Part shown: positions 54,942 through 63,902 of the stretch, piece after piece
How positions within the stretch are numbered: position 1 is the first letter of the stretch
How the letters are laid out: every line of letters begins with the position of its first letter
Origin: Spirosoma panaciterrae DSM 21099
GTDB taxonomy: Bacteria; Bacteroidota; Bacteroidia; Cytophagales; Spirosomataceae
Direction of reading: 5' to 3'
Length of the DNA stretch: 64,000 nt
NCBI RefSeq assembly: GCF_000374025.1
Contig: NZ_KB893176.1
Span: 156,393 to 220,392 of the forward strand
The notes under the pieces: generated by a model
Databases searched by the model: none
What the model was told of the DNA's origin: nothing
The model's input: the letters and a program-made list of their open reading frames with translations, nothing else
Program-made: the position numbers and the translations under genes

Positions 54942-54981
54942 CCAGTCCAGTCTATTTTTTATTCGTCAAAAATCATCTACC

Positions 54982-55317
54982 ATGAAGCATTTAGTTTTCG
55001 TTTTCAGCCTCTTGCTCAGTATTAGCAGCGCATTTGCCCAAAAATCGACCGATAATCTGGCGGGCACCTATAAAACCGACGATGATGGCGTTTTGATCAT
55101 TGTCAGCAAAACCAGCAATGGATTTGTGGGCATTGACCCTGCCAAACGAGTTGTTCTGAAGGATATAAAATTTGTCGATGGGCAATGGAAAGGAATGGTC
55201 TACAATCCTAAAAAAGACATAACTGCCGAATGCGAACTCTATCTGGCTGGTAACAAATTGAAAATCGTAGCCCACAAAGGTATTCTGACCAAAACCGTTT
55301 ACTGGGAAAAGCAGTAG
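54982..55317 (+). CDS. Small exported DUF2147-like protein
   Basis: A 111-residue protein with a signal peptide (MKHLVFVFSLLLSISSAFAQ, cleavage after FAQ near residue 20). The mature part shows the DUF2147 pattern (LAGTYKTDDDGVLIIVSK, WKGMVYNPKKDITAECELYLAGNKLKIVAHKGILTKTVYWEK), a small periplasmic beta-barrel found in many Bacteroidota. It follows the fusion gene by 40 bases, so it may be co-transcribed. No enzymatic function is known to me. The hairpin at 55328-55376 follows 10 bases after the stop. Confidence 0.85.
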   Translation: MKHLVFVFSLLLSISSAFAQKSTDNLAGTYKTDDDGVLIIVSKTSNGFVGIDPAKRVVLKDIKFVDGQWKGMVYNPKKDITAECELYLAGNKLKIVAHKGILTKTVYWEKQ

Positions 55318-55327
55318 ACGGTTCGTA

Positions 55328-55376
55328 GGGTCTCAATAGGCATGTTCAGCATTACTATACATGCCCAATGAGACCC
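55328..55376 (+). terminator. Hairpin after the DUF2147-like gene
   Basis: GGGTCTCA (55328-55335) pairs with TGAGACCC (55369-55376), and GGCATGT (55339-55345) with ACATGCC (55359-55365), giving a long interrupted stem. No strong T run follows. It ends the transcript unit in front of leuC. Confidence 0.65.
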
Positions 55377-55513
55377 CATATAGTTTTCCGGCCAGATACA
55401 CCTATAGAACCAAAATCGCTATTTATTGAGCGGATAACGAGATCGATTATCCATTGGTATTTATCAATTTTGTAGCAGAGAAGTACACGAATTTATTTAA
55501 TGACTGCTTTGCT

Positions 55514-56917
55514 ATGAGCACCCCAAAAACGCTATTCGATAAAGTATGGGACGCACACGTTGTCCGCCATATCGAAGATGGTCCCGATGTATTGTTTATC
55601 GACCGCCACTTTATTCATGAAGTTACCAGCCCGGTGGCGTTTCTAGGTCTCGAAGGACGGGGCGCATCTGTGCTGTTTTCTGGCCGAACCTTCGCTACGG
55701 CCGACCACAACACGCCAACCCTCAACCAACACCTGCCCGTAGCCGATCCGCTTTCGGCCAATCAGCTTGCGGCACTGGAGCGTAACGCGACTAAATATGG
55801 CATTTCGCACTGGGGTTTAGGCCATGAGAAAAACGGTATCGTACACGTAGTAGGGCCGGAAAATGGCATCACGCTGCCCGGAATGACCATCGTTTGTGGC
55901 GACTCGCACACGTCTACCCACGGTGCATTCGGAGCCATTGCTTTCGGTATCGGTACATCGGAGGTTGAAATGGTACTGGCATCGCAGTGCATCATGCAGC
56001 CTAAGCCCAAGAAAATGCGGATCAGCGTGAACGGTACGCTCAGCAAAGGGGTATTGCCTAAAGACGTTATCCTTTACATTATTTCGCAGATTTCGGCCAG
56101 TGGCGCCACGGGTTATTTTGTCGAATATGCTGGTGATGTATTTGAGAACATGAGCATGGAAGGCCGCATGACGGTCTGTAACATGAGCATTGAGATGGGG
56201 GCTCGTGGTGGCATGATTGCGCCTGATGAAAAAACCCTCAGCTACCTCAACGGCCGTGAACTGGCTCCTAAAGGCGAAGCCTGGGACAAACTGGTGCCCT
56301 ACTGGGAATCGCTCAAAACCGATGAAGGTGCCACTTTCGACATCGACCTCACCTTCGCTGCGGCCAACATCGAACCACAAATTACCTACGGTACAAATCC
56401 GGGCCTGGGTACGGGCGTTACACATCAGATTCCGGTAGCCGAAGCCGTAAAAGATGGTGCTGCCAGCTATAAAAAGTCATTGCAGTACATGGGCTTTTCC
56501 GAAAATGAATCCATGATCGGCAAGCCTATCGATTTCGTATTCCTTGGAAGCTGTACCAACGGCCGAATCGAAGATTTCCGGGCATTTGCTTCCATTGTAA
56601 AAGGTCGTAAGAAAGCCGACAACGTAACGGCCTGGCTGGTTCCAGGTTCACATATTGTCGAAAAGCAGATTAAAGACGAAGGGATTCTGGATATTCTGAC
56701 CAGCGCTGGTTTCCAGCTTCGTCAGCCGGGCTGCTCGGCCTGTTTAGCCATGAATGAAGATAAGATTCCGGCAGGCAAATATGCGGTTTCGACTTCCAAC
56801 CGCAACTTCGAAGGTCGCCAGGGACCAGGTGCGCGCACGTTACTAGCTAGTCCGCTGGTTGCTGCGGCTGCGGCTGTAACCGGCGTTGTCACAGATCCGA
56901 GAGAGTTTCTAAATTGA
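55514..56917 (+). CDS. leuC: 3-Isopropylmalate dehydratase large subunit
   Basis: A 467-residue enzyme subunit that binds a 4Fe-4S cluster. I use the ATG at 55514 ([17 protein letters not shown]); the earlier ATG adds unrelated residues. The ligands are Cys in [15 protein letters not shown] and the pair in [44 protein letters not shown] is another hallmark. LeuC with LeuD isomerises isopropylmalate, and (R)-citramalate in the CimA route. Its stop is followed by a repeat and an accessory gene before leuD. Confidence 0.98.
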   Translation: MSTPKTLFDKVWDAHVVRHIEDGPDVLFIDRHFIHEVTSPVAFLGLEGRGASVLFSGRTFATADHNTPTLNQHLPVADPLSANQLAALERNATKYGISHWGLGHEKNGIVHVVGPENGITLPGMTIVCGDSHTSTHGAFGAIAFGIGTSEVEMVLASQCIMQPKPKKMRISVNGTLSKGVLPKDVILYIISQISASGATGYFVEYAGDVFENMSMEGRMTVCNMSIEMGARGGMIAPDEKTLSYLNGRELAPKGEAWDKLVPYWESLKTDEGATFDIDLTFAAANIEPQITYGTNPGLGTGVTHQIPVAEAVKDGAASYKKSLQYMGFSENESMIGKPIDFVFLGSCTNGRIEDFRAFASIVKGRKKADNVTAWLVPGSHIVEKQIKDEGILDILTSAGFQLRQPGCSACLAMNEDKIPAGKYAVSTSNRNFEGRQGPGARTLLASPLVAAAAAVTGVVTDPREFLN

Positions 56918-56918
56918 T

Positions 56919-57012
56919 TTTTTGAACTGCGAAGGCGCGAGGACGCTAAGAAACTTATTGCTAGTATCTCCGTCTTAGCTAGACAAATCTTCGCGTCTTT
57001 GCGGTTCAAAAA
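56919..57012. repeat. Left flanking palindrome of the GxxExxY gene
   Basis: The arms 56919-56943 and 56988-57012 differ at four of 25 positions, all of which form G-U pairs in plus-strand RNA, so the hairpin is fully paired (left arm begins TTTTTGAACTGCGAAGGCGC). A second small stem, GCTAAGA with TCTTAGC, lies inside. The right arm ends two bases before the GxxExxY start. A related palindrome (57403-57476) follows the gene. Confidence 0.85.
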
Positions 57013-57014
57013 CT

Positions 57015-57401
57015 ATGGATAAAAGCCAGTATGAAGCAATTGCCCGGCAACTATTTTTTGCGTCCCTTGAAGTTCACAAGATTATGGGCCCTGGGTTACT
57101 TGAATCGGTTTACGAACTATGTCTGTTAAAAGAATTGTCTTTACGAGGTCTTCTAGCCGAGTGTCAAATCCCTATTCCGTTAGTATTCAAAGGGTATGAG
57201 TTATCGAAAGAATATCGAATAGATATTCTGGTTGAAGACAAAATAATTCTTGAGTTAAAAGCAGTTGAATCGATTTTACCTATCCATGAAGCGCAGATGA
57301 TTTCCTATTTGAAACTAGCCAATAAAAAGCTGGGATTCCTTATCAATTTCAATGTGCCAATGTTAAAAGATGGCTTCCGTCGATTTGTGAATAACTACTA
57401 A
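57015..57401 (+). CDS. GxxExxY protein (PD-(D/E)XK-like), inserted between leuC and leuD
   Basis: A 128-residue protein of the GxxExxY family: GPGLLESVYELCLLKEL gives the G-LL-E-SV-Y signature (about residues 26-34). The family belongs to the PD-(D/E)XK nuclease superfamily, and here YRIDILVEDKIILELKAVE shows an Asp followed by ELK, the shape of a PD-(D/E)XK active site. The function is unproven. The gene is bracketed by related palindromes (56919-57012 and 57403-57476) and splits leuC from leuD, so it looks like a repeat-associated insertion. No signal peptide or membrane segment is visible. Confidence 0.88.
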   Translation: MDKSQYEAIARQLFFASLEVHKIMGPGLLESVYELCLLKELSLRGLLAECQIPIPLVFKGYELSKEYRIDILVEDKIILELKAVESILPIHEAQMISYLKLANKKLGFLINFNVPMLKDGFRRFVNNY

Positions 57402-57402
57402 A

Positions 57403-57476
57403 ATTTTAAATGAACCGCGAAGGCGCAATGACGCCCAAATAAATCCTCGCGTCTTTGCGTCTTCGCGGTTTAAAAT
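57403..57476. repeat. Right flanking palindrome of the GxxExxY gene
   Basis: The core arms 57413-57434 and 57449-57470 pair at 20 of 22 positions (left arm begins AACCGCGAAGGCGCAATG), with an ATTTTAAA/TTTAAAAT outer stem. The sequence shares TCGCGTCTTTGCG and CGGTT with the left-flank element (56919-57012), in the same orientation. It lies one base after the GxxExxY stop and ends before the leuD ATG (57485). Confidence 0.85.
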
Positions 57477-57484
57477 AAAACAAA

Positions 57485-58081
57485 ATGGCTTACGATAAAT
57501 TCACTATACTCCGCAGTACGGCCGTTCCGATGCCGATTGAGAACGTCGATACGGACCAAATCATCCCCGCTCGTTTCCTGAAGGCCACCGAGCGTAAAGG
57601 CTTCGGCGATAACCTCTTCCGCGACTGGCGCTATAATAGCGACGATACCCCCAAACCCGATTTTGTTCTGAACAATCCAACCTATTCCGGCAAAATCCTG
57701 GTAGGAGGCAAAAACTTTGGTAGTGGTTCGAGCCGCGAGCACGCAGCCTGGGCCATTTACGACTACGGTTTCCGTTGTGTTGTATCGAGTTTCTTTGCCG
57801 ACATTTTCAAAAACAACTGCCTGAACATCGGTATATTACCCGTTACGGTCAGCCCTGAATTTGCGGATAAAATCTTTGCCGCTATCGAGGCCGATCCAAC
57901 CACCGAACTGGAGGTTAACTTGCCTGAGCAAACGATTACGCTGCTCTCGACCGGCGAAAGCGAAAGTTTTGCGATCAACGGTTATAAAAAGCACAACCTG
58001 GTCAACGGCTACGACGACATCGATTATCTGCTCTCCATGAAGTCCGAAATCGAAACCTTCGCCGAAACGAGACCCTTCTAG
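57485..58081 (+). CDS. leuD: 3-Isopropylmalate dehydratase small subunit
   Basis: A 198-residue protein with the small-subunit signature [31 protein letters not shown] and [38 protein letters not shown]. It completes LeuCD. The length is normal for the family. The leuC gene is separated from it by the GxxExxY insertion, but both remain on the same strand and are likely still in one transcript. It precedes a hairpin and cimA. Confidence 0.97.
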   Translation: MAYDKFTILRSTAVPMPIENVDTDQIIPARFLKATERKGFGDNLFRDWRYNSDDTPKPDFVLNNPTYSGKILVGGKNFGSGSSREHAAWAIYDYGFRCVVSSFFADIFKNNCLNIGILPVTVSPEFADKIFAAIEADPTTELEVNLPEQTITLLSTGESESFAINGYKKHNLVNGYDDIDYLLSMKSEIETFAETRPF

Positions 58082-58085
58082 TTTT

Positions 58086-58161
58086 GAATGATTGATTGAT
58101 TGAATGATTGAATTGGCGGGCGCAAGCTTTTCTATTCAATCATTCAATCATTTAATCATTC
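58086..58161. repeat. Palindrome (GATTGAATGATT words) before cimA
   Basis: The arms 58086-58113 and 58134-58161 pair at 26 of 28 positions and consist of GATTGAATGATTG-like words. The element ends 11 bases before the cimA ATG. A hairpin this close to the start could affect cimA translation or act as a partial terminator for leuD. Confidence 0.85.
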
Positions 58162-58172
58162 TATCATTAAAT

Positions 58173-59693
<1,521 letters not shown>

Positions 59694-59804
59694 CGCTGAC
59701 CGCCAGATAAGGGCAACGTCCTAAATGGGATTATTGCCAATTCGTTTAATAAATTCGTGTTTTGGCACTGAACACAAACTGTTATCACGTTTCATTCGTC
59801 CTTT

Positions 59805-60500
59805 ATGAGTCAGGCAAAACAGACAGCAGAAAAAGTAGAGTATAATGGGTCAGATAATCTGGCCATGATGAGTCATGCTGTCAATTACAACAGTGGGCTG
59901 TATAAGTGGGTGGCCCGCGACATTCGTCCCGGTGAAGCAGTCCTGGATTTTGGAGCTGGTAACGGCGAATATGCCAACCGCTTTCCGATTGGCAGTGTCG
60001 ATGCGGCCGAAATTGACCCAGAGCTGCTACCGCTGATTAAACAACCCGTTTACACCGACATCCGCCAGCTCCCCAAAAAATACGACCTGATTTACACCAT
60101 CAATGTGCTCGAACACATTGAGCATCATGGCGACATGGTCAAGGAGTTATACACTATACTAAAACCCGGTGGCCGCATCAAGGTCTTTGTTCCGGCTCGT
60201 CAGGAAATTTTCAGCAATATGGATGAGCACGTCGGCCATTACCGCCGTTACGACAAAAAGCTGGTGCGCCAGATTTTGGAAGATGCCGGTTTCCGGGTTA
60301 CGGATTGCCGCTATTACGACTTCGCCGGTTACTTCATCTCGTTGATTTACAAATGGCTTGGTAAAGACGGCCGAATCACCAAAGAATCGGTGGTCCTGTA
60401 TGATCGCGTCATTTTTCCCGTAAGTCGTCTGTTCGACAAACTAACGATTGGTCAGGTTATCGGTAAAAACGTCATTGCCGAAGCCGTACGGCCCAAATAG
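59805..60500 (+). CDS. Class I SAM-dependent methyltransferase
   Basis: A 231-residue cytosolic enzyme. Motif I is EAVLDFGAGNGEYANRF (about residues 45-61), followed by VDAAEIDPE (motif II-type acidic residue) and YDLIYTINVLEHIEHHGDMVKELYTILKPGGRIKVFVPA, typical of UbiE/COQ5-like folds. The C-terminal part is helical with a QEIFSNMDEHVGHYRRY stretch seen in methyltransferases acting on polyprenyl or sugar-linked substrates. The substrate is unknown. It lies between cimA and leuB, 112 bases after cimA, an odd place for a non-biosynthetic gene. Confidence 0.9.
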   Translation: MSQAKQTAEKVEYNGSDNLAMMSHAVNYNSGLYKWVARDIRPGEAVLDFGAGNGEYANRFPIGSVDAAEIDPELLPLIKQPVYTDIRQLPKKYDLIYTINVLEHIEHHGDMVKELYTILKPGGRIKVFVPARQEIFSNMDEHVGHYRRYDKKLVRQILEDAGFRVTDCRYYDFAGYFISLIYKWLGKDGRITKESVVLYDRVIFPVSRLFDKLTIGQVIGKNVIAEAVRPK

Positions 60501-60638
60501 CCCAATTTAGTAAGCAGCTTAACAACCCAAACGAGTACGTTCACAGTTAATTTATACCCGTTAAAAGAGTATTGTGAAAAGCCGCCCGTATAACCCTGCC
60601 AGCGCTCTTTCACGCCTTCACTCTTTGCTCTTTAATCA

Positions 60639-61715
60639 ATGAAAAAACACATCCTAGTAGTCCCCGGCGACGGTATTGGGGCCGAAGTAACCACCGTTGG
60701 TAAGCAGGTTCTGGAAACAATCGCTCAGAAGTTCGGGCATGAATTCACCTACGACGAAGCCCTGATCGGCCACGTCGCAATCGAAGCTACTGGCTCTCCG
60801 CTACCCGAAGAAACCTTAACCAAAATGAAGGCCGCTGATGCCGTTCTGTTTGGCGCTGTAGGACACCCTAAATACGATAACGATCCATCGGCCAAAGTTC
60901 GGCCCGAGCAAGGGCTGTTGAAAATGCGGAAGGAGTTAGGGCTCTATGCGAATCTGCGTCCGATCAAGCTATTCGACGAACTCCTCGACGCATCCAGTAT
61001 TAAGCCCGAAATTCTGCGAGGAGCCGATATTCTGTTTTTCCGGGAGTTGACAGGAGACGTTTATTTTGGTAAACGCGAACGGCTTGATGACGGTAATACG
61101 GCCTACGATACAATGATCTACAGCAAATATGAAGTAGAGCGAATTGTTCGGAAAGCTTTTGAAGCCGCTCGTACCCGTGGCAAAAAACTCTGCTCAGTCG
61201 ATAAGGCCAACGTACTCGAAAGTAGCCGTTTATGGCGCGAAGTCGTACAGGCCATTGCTCCCGAATACCCAGACGTGACGGTTGAACACCAGTTTATCGA
61301 CGCTGCCGCCATGCTGCTCATCAAAGATCCGAAACGGTTCGATGTAGTTGTGACTGGCAATTTATTTGGCGACATACTGACCGATGAAGCCAGTCAGATT
61401 GCAGGTTCGATGGGTATGCTGGCTTCAGCTTCAGTTGGTGATCTAACAGGCGTTTACGAACCCATCCACGGCTCAGCCCACGATATTACGGGCAAAGGGG
61501 TAGCTAATCCTCTGGCGTCGATTCTTTCAGCCGCCTTATTACTAGATATATCGTTCGGCCTGAAAGATGAGGCCCAGGCCATTATTAATGCTGTAGATGC
61601 TGTATTAAAAGCGGGGTATCGTACACGCGATATTGCCAATAGCGATACCCCGGCAGACAAAATTCTGGGCACAGAGGCTATGGGTACTCAGATACTACAG
61701 CAGTTAACGGCCTAA
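60639..61715 (+). CDS. leuB: 3-Isopropylmalate dehydrogenase
   Basis: A 358-residue NAD-dependent decarboxylating dehydrogenase. It has the N-terminal VVPGDGIGAEVT, the conserved Tyr in DTMIYSKYEVERIVRKAFE, the Lys in CSVDKANVLESSRLWREVV, and GNLFGDILTDEASQIAGSMGMLASAS. It oxidises isopropylmalate to 2-oxoisocaproate, and methylmalate in the citramalate route. It follows the methyltransferase gene by 139 bases. A 261-base gap with the leader region follows before leuA. Confidence 0.98.
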   Translation: MKKHILVVPGDGIGAEVTTVGKQVLETIAQKFGHEFTYDEALIGHVAIEATGSPLPEETLTKMKAADAVLFGAVGHPKYDNDPSAKVRPEQGLLKMRKELGLYANLRPIKLFDELLDASSIKPEILRGADILFFRELTGDVYFGKRERLDDGNTAYDTMIYSKYEVERIVRKAFEAARTRGKKLCSVDKANVLESSRLWREVVQAIAPEYPDVTVEHQFIDAAAMLLIKDPKRFDVVVTGNLFGDILTDEASQIAGSMGMLASASVGDLTGVYEPIHGSAHDITGKGVANPLASILSAALLLDISFGLKDEAQAIINAVDAVLKAGYRTRDIANSDTPADKILGTEAMGTQILQQLTA

Positions 61716-61756
61716 TACCGAGTGAATCAGCTTCGTTAAAAATTTTATAGAGAAGC

Positions 61757-61786
61757 TTGCAGGAAATTCAAAAAGGGCTATTTTTG
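61757..61786 (+). promoter_or_regulatory. Promoter of leuA (Bacteroidota -33/-7 type)
   Basis: TTG (61757-61759) and TATTTTTG (61779-61786) are separated by 19 bases. The latter is an exact TAnnTTTG, the -7 element of the Bacteroidota major sigma factor. The predicted start site is near 61793, so the operator pair (61789-61817) would overlap the start of transcription. Confidence 0.8.
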
Positions 61787-61788
61787 TA

Positions 61789-61817
61789 GCGTATTTACGC
61801 AATCAGCGAAATTTCGC
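61789..61817. promoter_or_regulatory. Tandem operator-like elements upstream of leuA
   Basis: Element 1 is GCGTATTTACGC (61789-61800), made of GCGTA and TACGC arms. Element 2 is the perfect palindrome GCGAAATTTCGC (61806-61817). The centres are 17 bp apart, the same as at ilvD (43076-43104). Both overlap or follow the likely transcription start, the position of a repressor site. Confidence 0.78.
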
Positions 61818-61826
61818 AAACTAAAA

Positions 61827-61874
61827 ATGGCTATGTTCTCTACCAACCGGCTGCAAAACCTAATCGTTTTCTAA
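61827..61874 (+). CDS. Leader peptide of the leuA attenuator
   Basis: A 15-codon ORF (ATG 61827, TAA 61872-61874) encoding MAMFSTNRLQNLIVF. It contains two Leu codons, one Ile and one Val near its end, so it includes all three branched-chain amino acids. It begins nine bases after the operators. Its stop is two bases before the antiterminator arm, the arrangement expected if a ribosome finishing the peptide hides that arm. Confidence 0.75.
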   Translation: MAMFSTNRLQNLIVF

Positions 61875-61876
61875 GA

Positions 61877-61936
61877 GCGGAGAGAAGGATATATTTTGCC
61901 CAAAAAGCCCTTCCTCCGCAGGAATGGGCTTTTTTT
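61877..61936 (+). promoter_or_regulatory. Transcription attenuator of leuA (antiterminator and terminator)
   Basis: The terminator is AAAAAGCCC (61902-61910) and TTCCT (61911-61915) pairing with AGGAA (61920-61924) and GGGCTTTTT (61926-61934), loop CCGC, T run to 61936. The antiterminator pairs GCGGAGAGAAGG (61877-61888) with CCTTCCTCCGC (61909-61919), 11 bp and one bulged A. The two are mutually exclusive, because the second arm is used by both. It ends 40 bases before the leuA start. Confidence 0.82.
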
Positions 61937-61976
61937 ATCATTACTGAGTCAATACTAATTCAATCAATATCGGACT

Positions 61977-63116
61977 ATGAGCCAACGAGTTTATATTTTC
62001 GACACCACCCTGCGCGACGGCGAACAAGTGCCAGGCTGTCAGTTGACCACTGAAGAAAAAATCGTAGTTGCCAAAGAACTGGAACGGCTCGGAGTCGATA
62101 TTATCGAAGCTGGCTTCCCGATTTCCAGCCCTGGTGACTTTCGGTCGGTTGTCGAAATTTCAAAAGCCGTAACAGAACCTACCATCTGCGCCCTAAGCCG
62201 AGCCGTAAAAGGTGATATCGATGCGGCTGGCGAAGCCCTAAAATGGGCCAAACGGGGCCGGATTCATACAGGTATTGGCTCTTCGGACATTCATATCCGA
62301 AATAAATTCAACAGTACGCGGGAGAAAATTCTTGAGCAGGCCATTGCCGCTGTTAAGCATGCCAAATCGTACGTTGAAGATGTAGAATTTTATGCTGAAG
62401 ATGCAGGCCGTGCTGATTTGGCCTTCCTGGCTCAACTAACCGAGGCTGTTATTGGCGCAGGGGCAACGGTCGTCAATATTCCTGATACAACAGGTTATTG
62501 CCTACCCGATGAGTACGGGAAAAAAATCGCTTATATCTATGAGCATGTTTCCAATGTTCATAAAGCCACCATTTCTATTCACTGTCATAATGATTTAGGT
62601 CTGGCAACGGCCAACACACTGGCAGGTGTCATGAATGGTGCTCGCCAGGTTGAAGTCACGATCAACGGCATTGGTGAACGGGCTGGTAACACATCGCTCG
62701 AAGAAGTGGTCATGGCTATCAAGGTAAAGAAGGAAATGGGGCTGTATACCAACATCGACTCAACCCGTCTTTACCCAGTCAGTAATCTGGTATCGCAAAT
62801 GATGCGAATGCCTGTTCAGGCTAATAAAGCGATTGTTGGCCGAAATGCCTTTGCTCACTCCTCAGGTATCCACCAGGATGGTTTTTTGAAACATTCTGAG
62901 AACTATGAGATCATGAATCCCCAGGATGTTGGCGTGCCCAAGTCATCGATTGTCCTGACTGCCCGTTCTGGCCGCCACGCGTTGAAGCACCGCCTGGAAC
63001 TGCTCGGTTTCCGTTATGACAAACCAACCCTGGATGGCATTTATTCTCGCTTCCTGGATATGGCCGACATTCGAAAGGAGGTCAATGACAAAGATTTAAT
63101 GGAACTGGTCCGCTAA
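61977..63116 (+). CDS. leuA: 2-Isopropylmalate synthase, short form without regulatory domain
   Basis: A 379-residue enzyme condensing acetyl-CoA and 2-oxoisovalerate to isopropylmalate. [13 protein letters not shown] at the start, the HxH metal motif in [14 protein letters not shown], and [15 protein letters not shown] and [12 protein letters not shown] are LeuA hallmarks. LeuA proteins usually have about 500 residues, the last 120 forming the leucine-binding regulatory domain, which is missing here. Leucine control may instead come from the attenuator upstream. A strong terminator follows the stop, closing the leu operon. Confidence 0.96.
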   Translation: MSQRVYIFDTTLRDGEQVPGCQLTTEEKIVVAKELERLGVDIIEAGFPISSPGDFRSVVEISKAVTEPTICALSRAVKGDIDAAGEALKWAKRGRIHTGIGSSDIHIRNKFNSTREKILEQAIAAVKHAKSYVEDVEFYAEDAGRADLAFLAQLTEAVIGAGATVVNIPDTTGYCLPDEYGKKIAYIYEHVSNVHKATISIHCHNDLGLATANTLAGVMNGARQVEVTINGIGERAGNTSLEEVVMAIKVKKEMGLYTNIDSTRLYPVSNLVSQMMRMPVQANKAIVGRNAFAHSSGIHQDGFLKHSENYEIMNPQDVGVPKSSIVLTARSGRHALKHRLELLGFRYDKPTLDGIYSRFLDMADIRKEVNDKDLMELVR

Positions 63117-63150
63117 AAAGAAAGCCCGTCGTGCGACGGGCTTTCTTTTT
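63116..63150 (+). terminator. Rho-independent terminator after leuA
   Basis: AAAGAAAGCCCGTCG (63117-63131) pairs with CGACGGGCTTTCTTT (63134-63148), followed by T residues. It directly follows the leuA stop and ends the branched-chain amino-acid cluster. Confidence 0.92.
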
Positions 63151-63227
63151 GCCAAGAACAAAATACGAGAAATAGCTGTTTCGCCAACAAAGAATAGTAG
63201 TCCATTAACCTGCTAATCAGTCTTATC

Positions 63228-63689
63228 ATGGCTCGTCCAACGCCTGAACTTATCAATGCACTTCGCAAAACTGCGAACAATCTTAAAAAGGGAGCACCTT
63301 ACCAATGGGGACACATGGGAGGTTGTAACTGCGGAAACCTTGCCCAGGAACTGACCAAATTGAGCAAGGATGAAATTCATCGTTACGCCATGCAACGTTA
63401 TGGCGACTGGAACGAGCAGGTAGAAGATTATTGCTCGACAAGTCAAATGCCAATTGATCTTCTAATCAGTGAAATGCTCGGTGCTGGTCTTACCCTGGAA
63501 GATCTAAAGCATCTTGAACGATTAGACGATCGTGAAATTCTGGCACAGCTCCCCCCTGAGAAAAGGCATTTAAAACACAATGTGCGAGAAGATGTCGTTT
63601 GCTACATGAACACCTGGGCAGACCTGCTAGAAGAACAGGTATTAGCTAAAATAACTTTGCCTGTAATTCGTGACGTTGAATTGGTTTGA
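63228..63689 (+). CDS. Conserved hypothetical protein with a CxC motif
   Basis: A 153-residue cytosolic protein. I do not recognise the family. It is helical and hydrophilic, with WGHMGGCNCGNLAQELTKLSKDEIH around residues 27-51; the GGCNCG pair could bind a metal. Another Cys occurs in VEDYCSTSQMP and VVCYMNTW. The C-terminal half is helical (TLEDLKHLERLDDREILAQLPPEK). It lies alone between the leuA terminator and the rRNA terminator. Confidence 0.75.
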   Translation: MARPTPELINALRKTANNLKKGAPYQWGHMGGCNCGNLAQELTKLSKDEIHRYAMQRYGDWNEQVEDYCSTSQMPIDLLISEMLGAGLTLEDLKHLERLDDREILAQLPPEKRHLKHNVREDVVCYMNTWADLLEEQVLAKITLPVIRDVELV

Positions 63690-63750
63690 TCCACACTAGA
63701 TGAATCAAGGTCAAGTAGTACAACGTATTCAAGAAGGGTATAAAACAGAA

Positions 63751-63777
63751 AAGGCCTGTCCAAGTTGGACAGGCCTT
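63751..63777 (-). terminator. Terminator of the rRNA operon (and bidirectional)
   Basis: AAGGCCTGTCCA (63751-63762) and TGGACAGGCCTT (63766-63777) are exact 12-bp complements with a 3-base loop. On the minus strand TTTTCTGTTTT follows, giving a T run, so it ends the rrn transcript. It also lies 61 bases after the plus-strand hypothetical gene. Confidence 0.9.
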
Positions 63778-63786
63778 CCGATTTCA

Positions 63787-63902
63787 TAGGTGGCACCTAC
63801 CTACTCTCCCGCTTGTGACAGCAGTACCATCGGCAGTACGGGGCTTAACGGCTCTGTTCGGGATGGAAAGAGGTGTTCACCCGCCTTAACAGCACCAACC
63901 TA
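63787..63902 (-). rRNA. rrf: 5S ribosomal RNA
   Basis: Read on the minus strand the sequence has the 5S signature: CACCTCTTTCCATCCCGAAC, CAGAGCCGTTAAGCCC, CCGATGGTACTG and GGGAGAGTAGGT. The ends pair (5' TAGGTTGG, 3' CCACCTA). The length is about 116 bases, as expected. It precedes a terminator at 63751-63777. Confidence 0.95.

Noticed and set aside
58086..58161. Possible CRISPR array or tandem repeat in word-repeat regions (also 12478-12612 and 118-222)
   Set aside because: There are no regular spacers, the words are 6-10 bases, and the two halves are inverted, so these are palindromes and not CRISPR arrays.
58104..58172. N-terminal extension of cimA
   Set aside because: The 23 extra codons translate the GATTGAATGATT palindrome; citramalate synthases start close to the DTTLRDGEQ motif, which fits the ATG at 58173.
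61757..61976. A T-box or riboswitch in the leuA leader
   Set aside because: No T-box core sequence or known riboswitch pattern was seen; the short leader ORF with two competing stems explains the region better.
63690..63786. A tRNA gene next to the 5S rRNA
   Set aside because: Only the palindromic terminator is seen here; no cloverleaf-like pattern or TTCGA arm was recognised.
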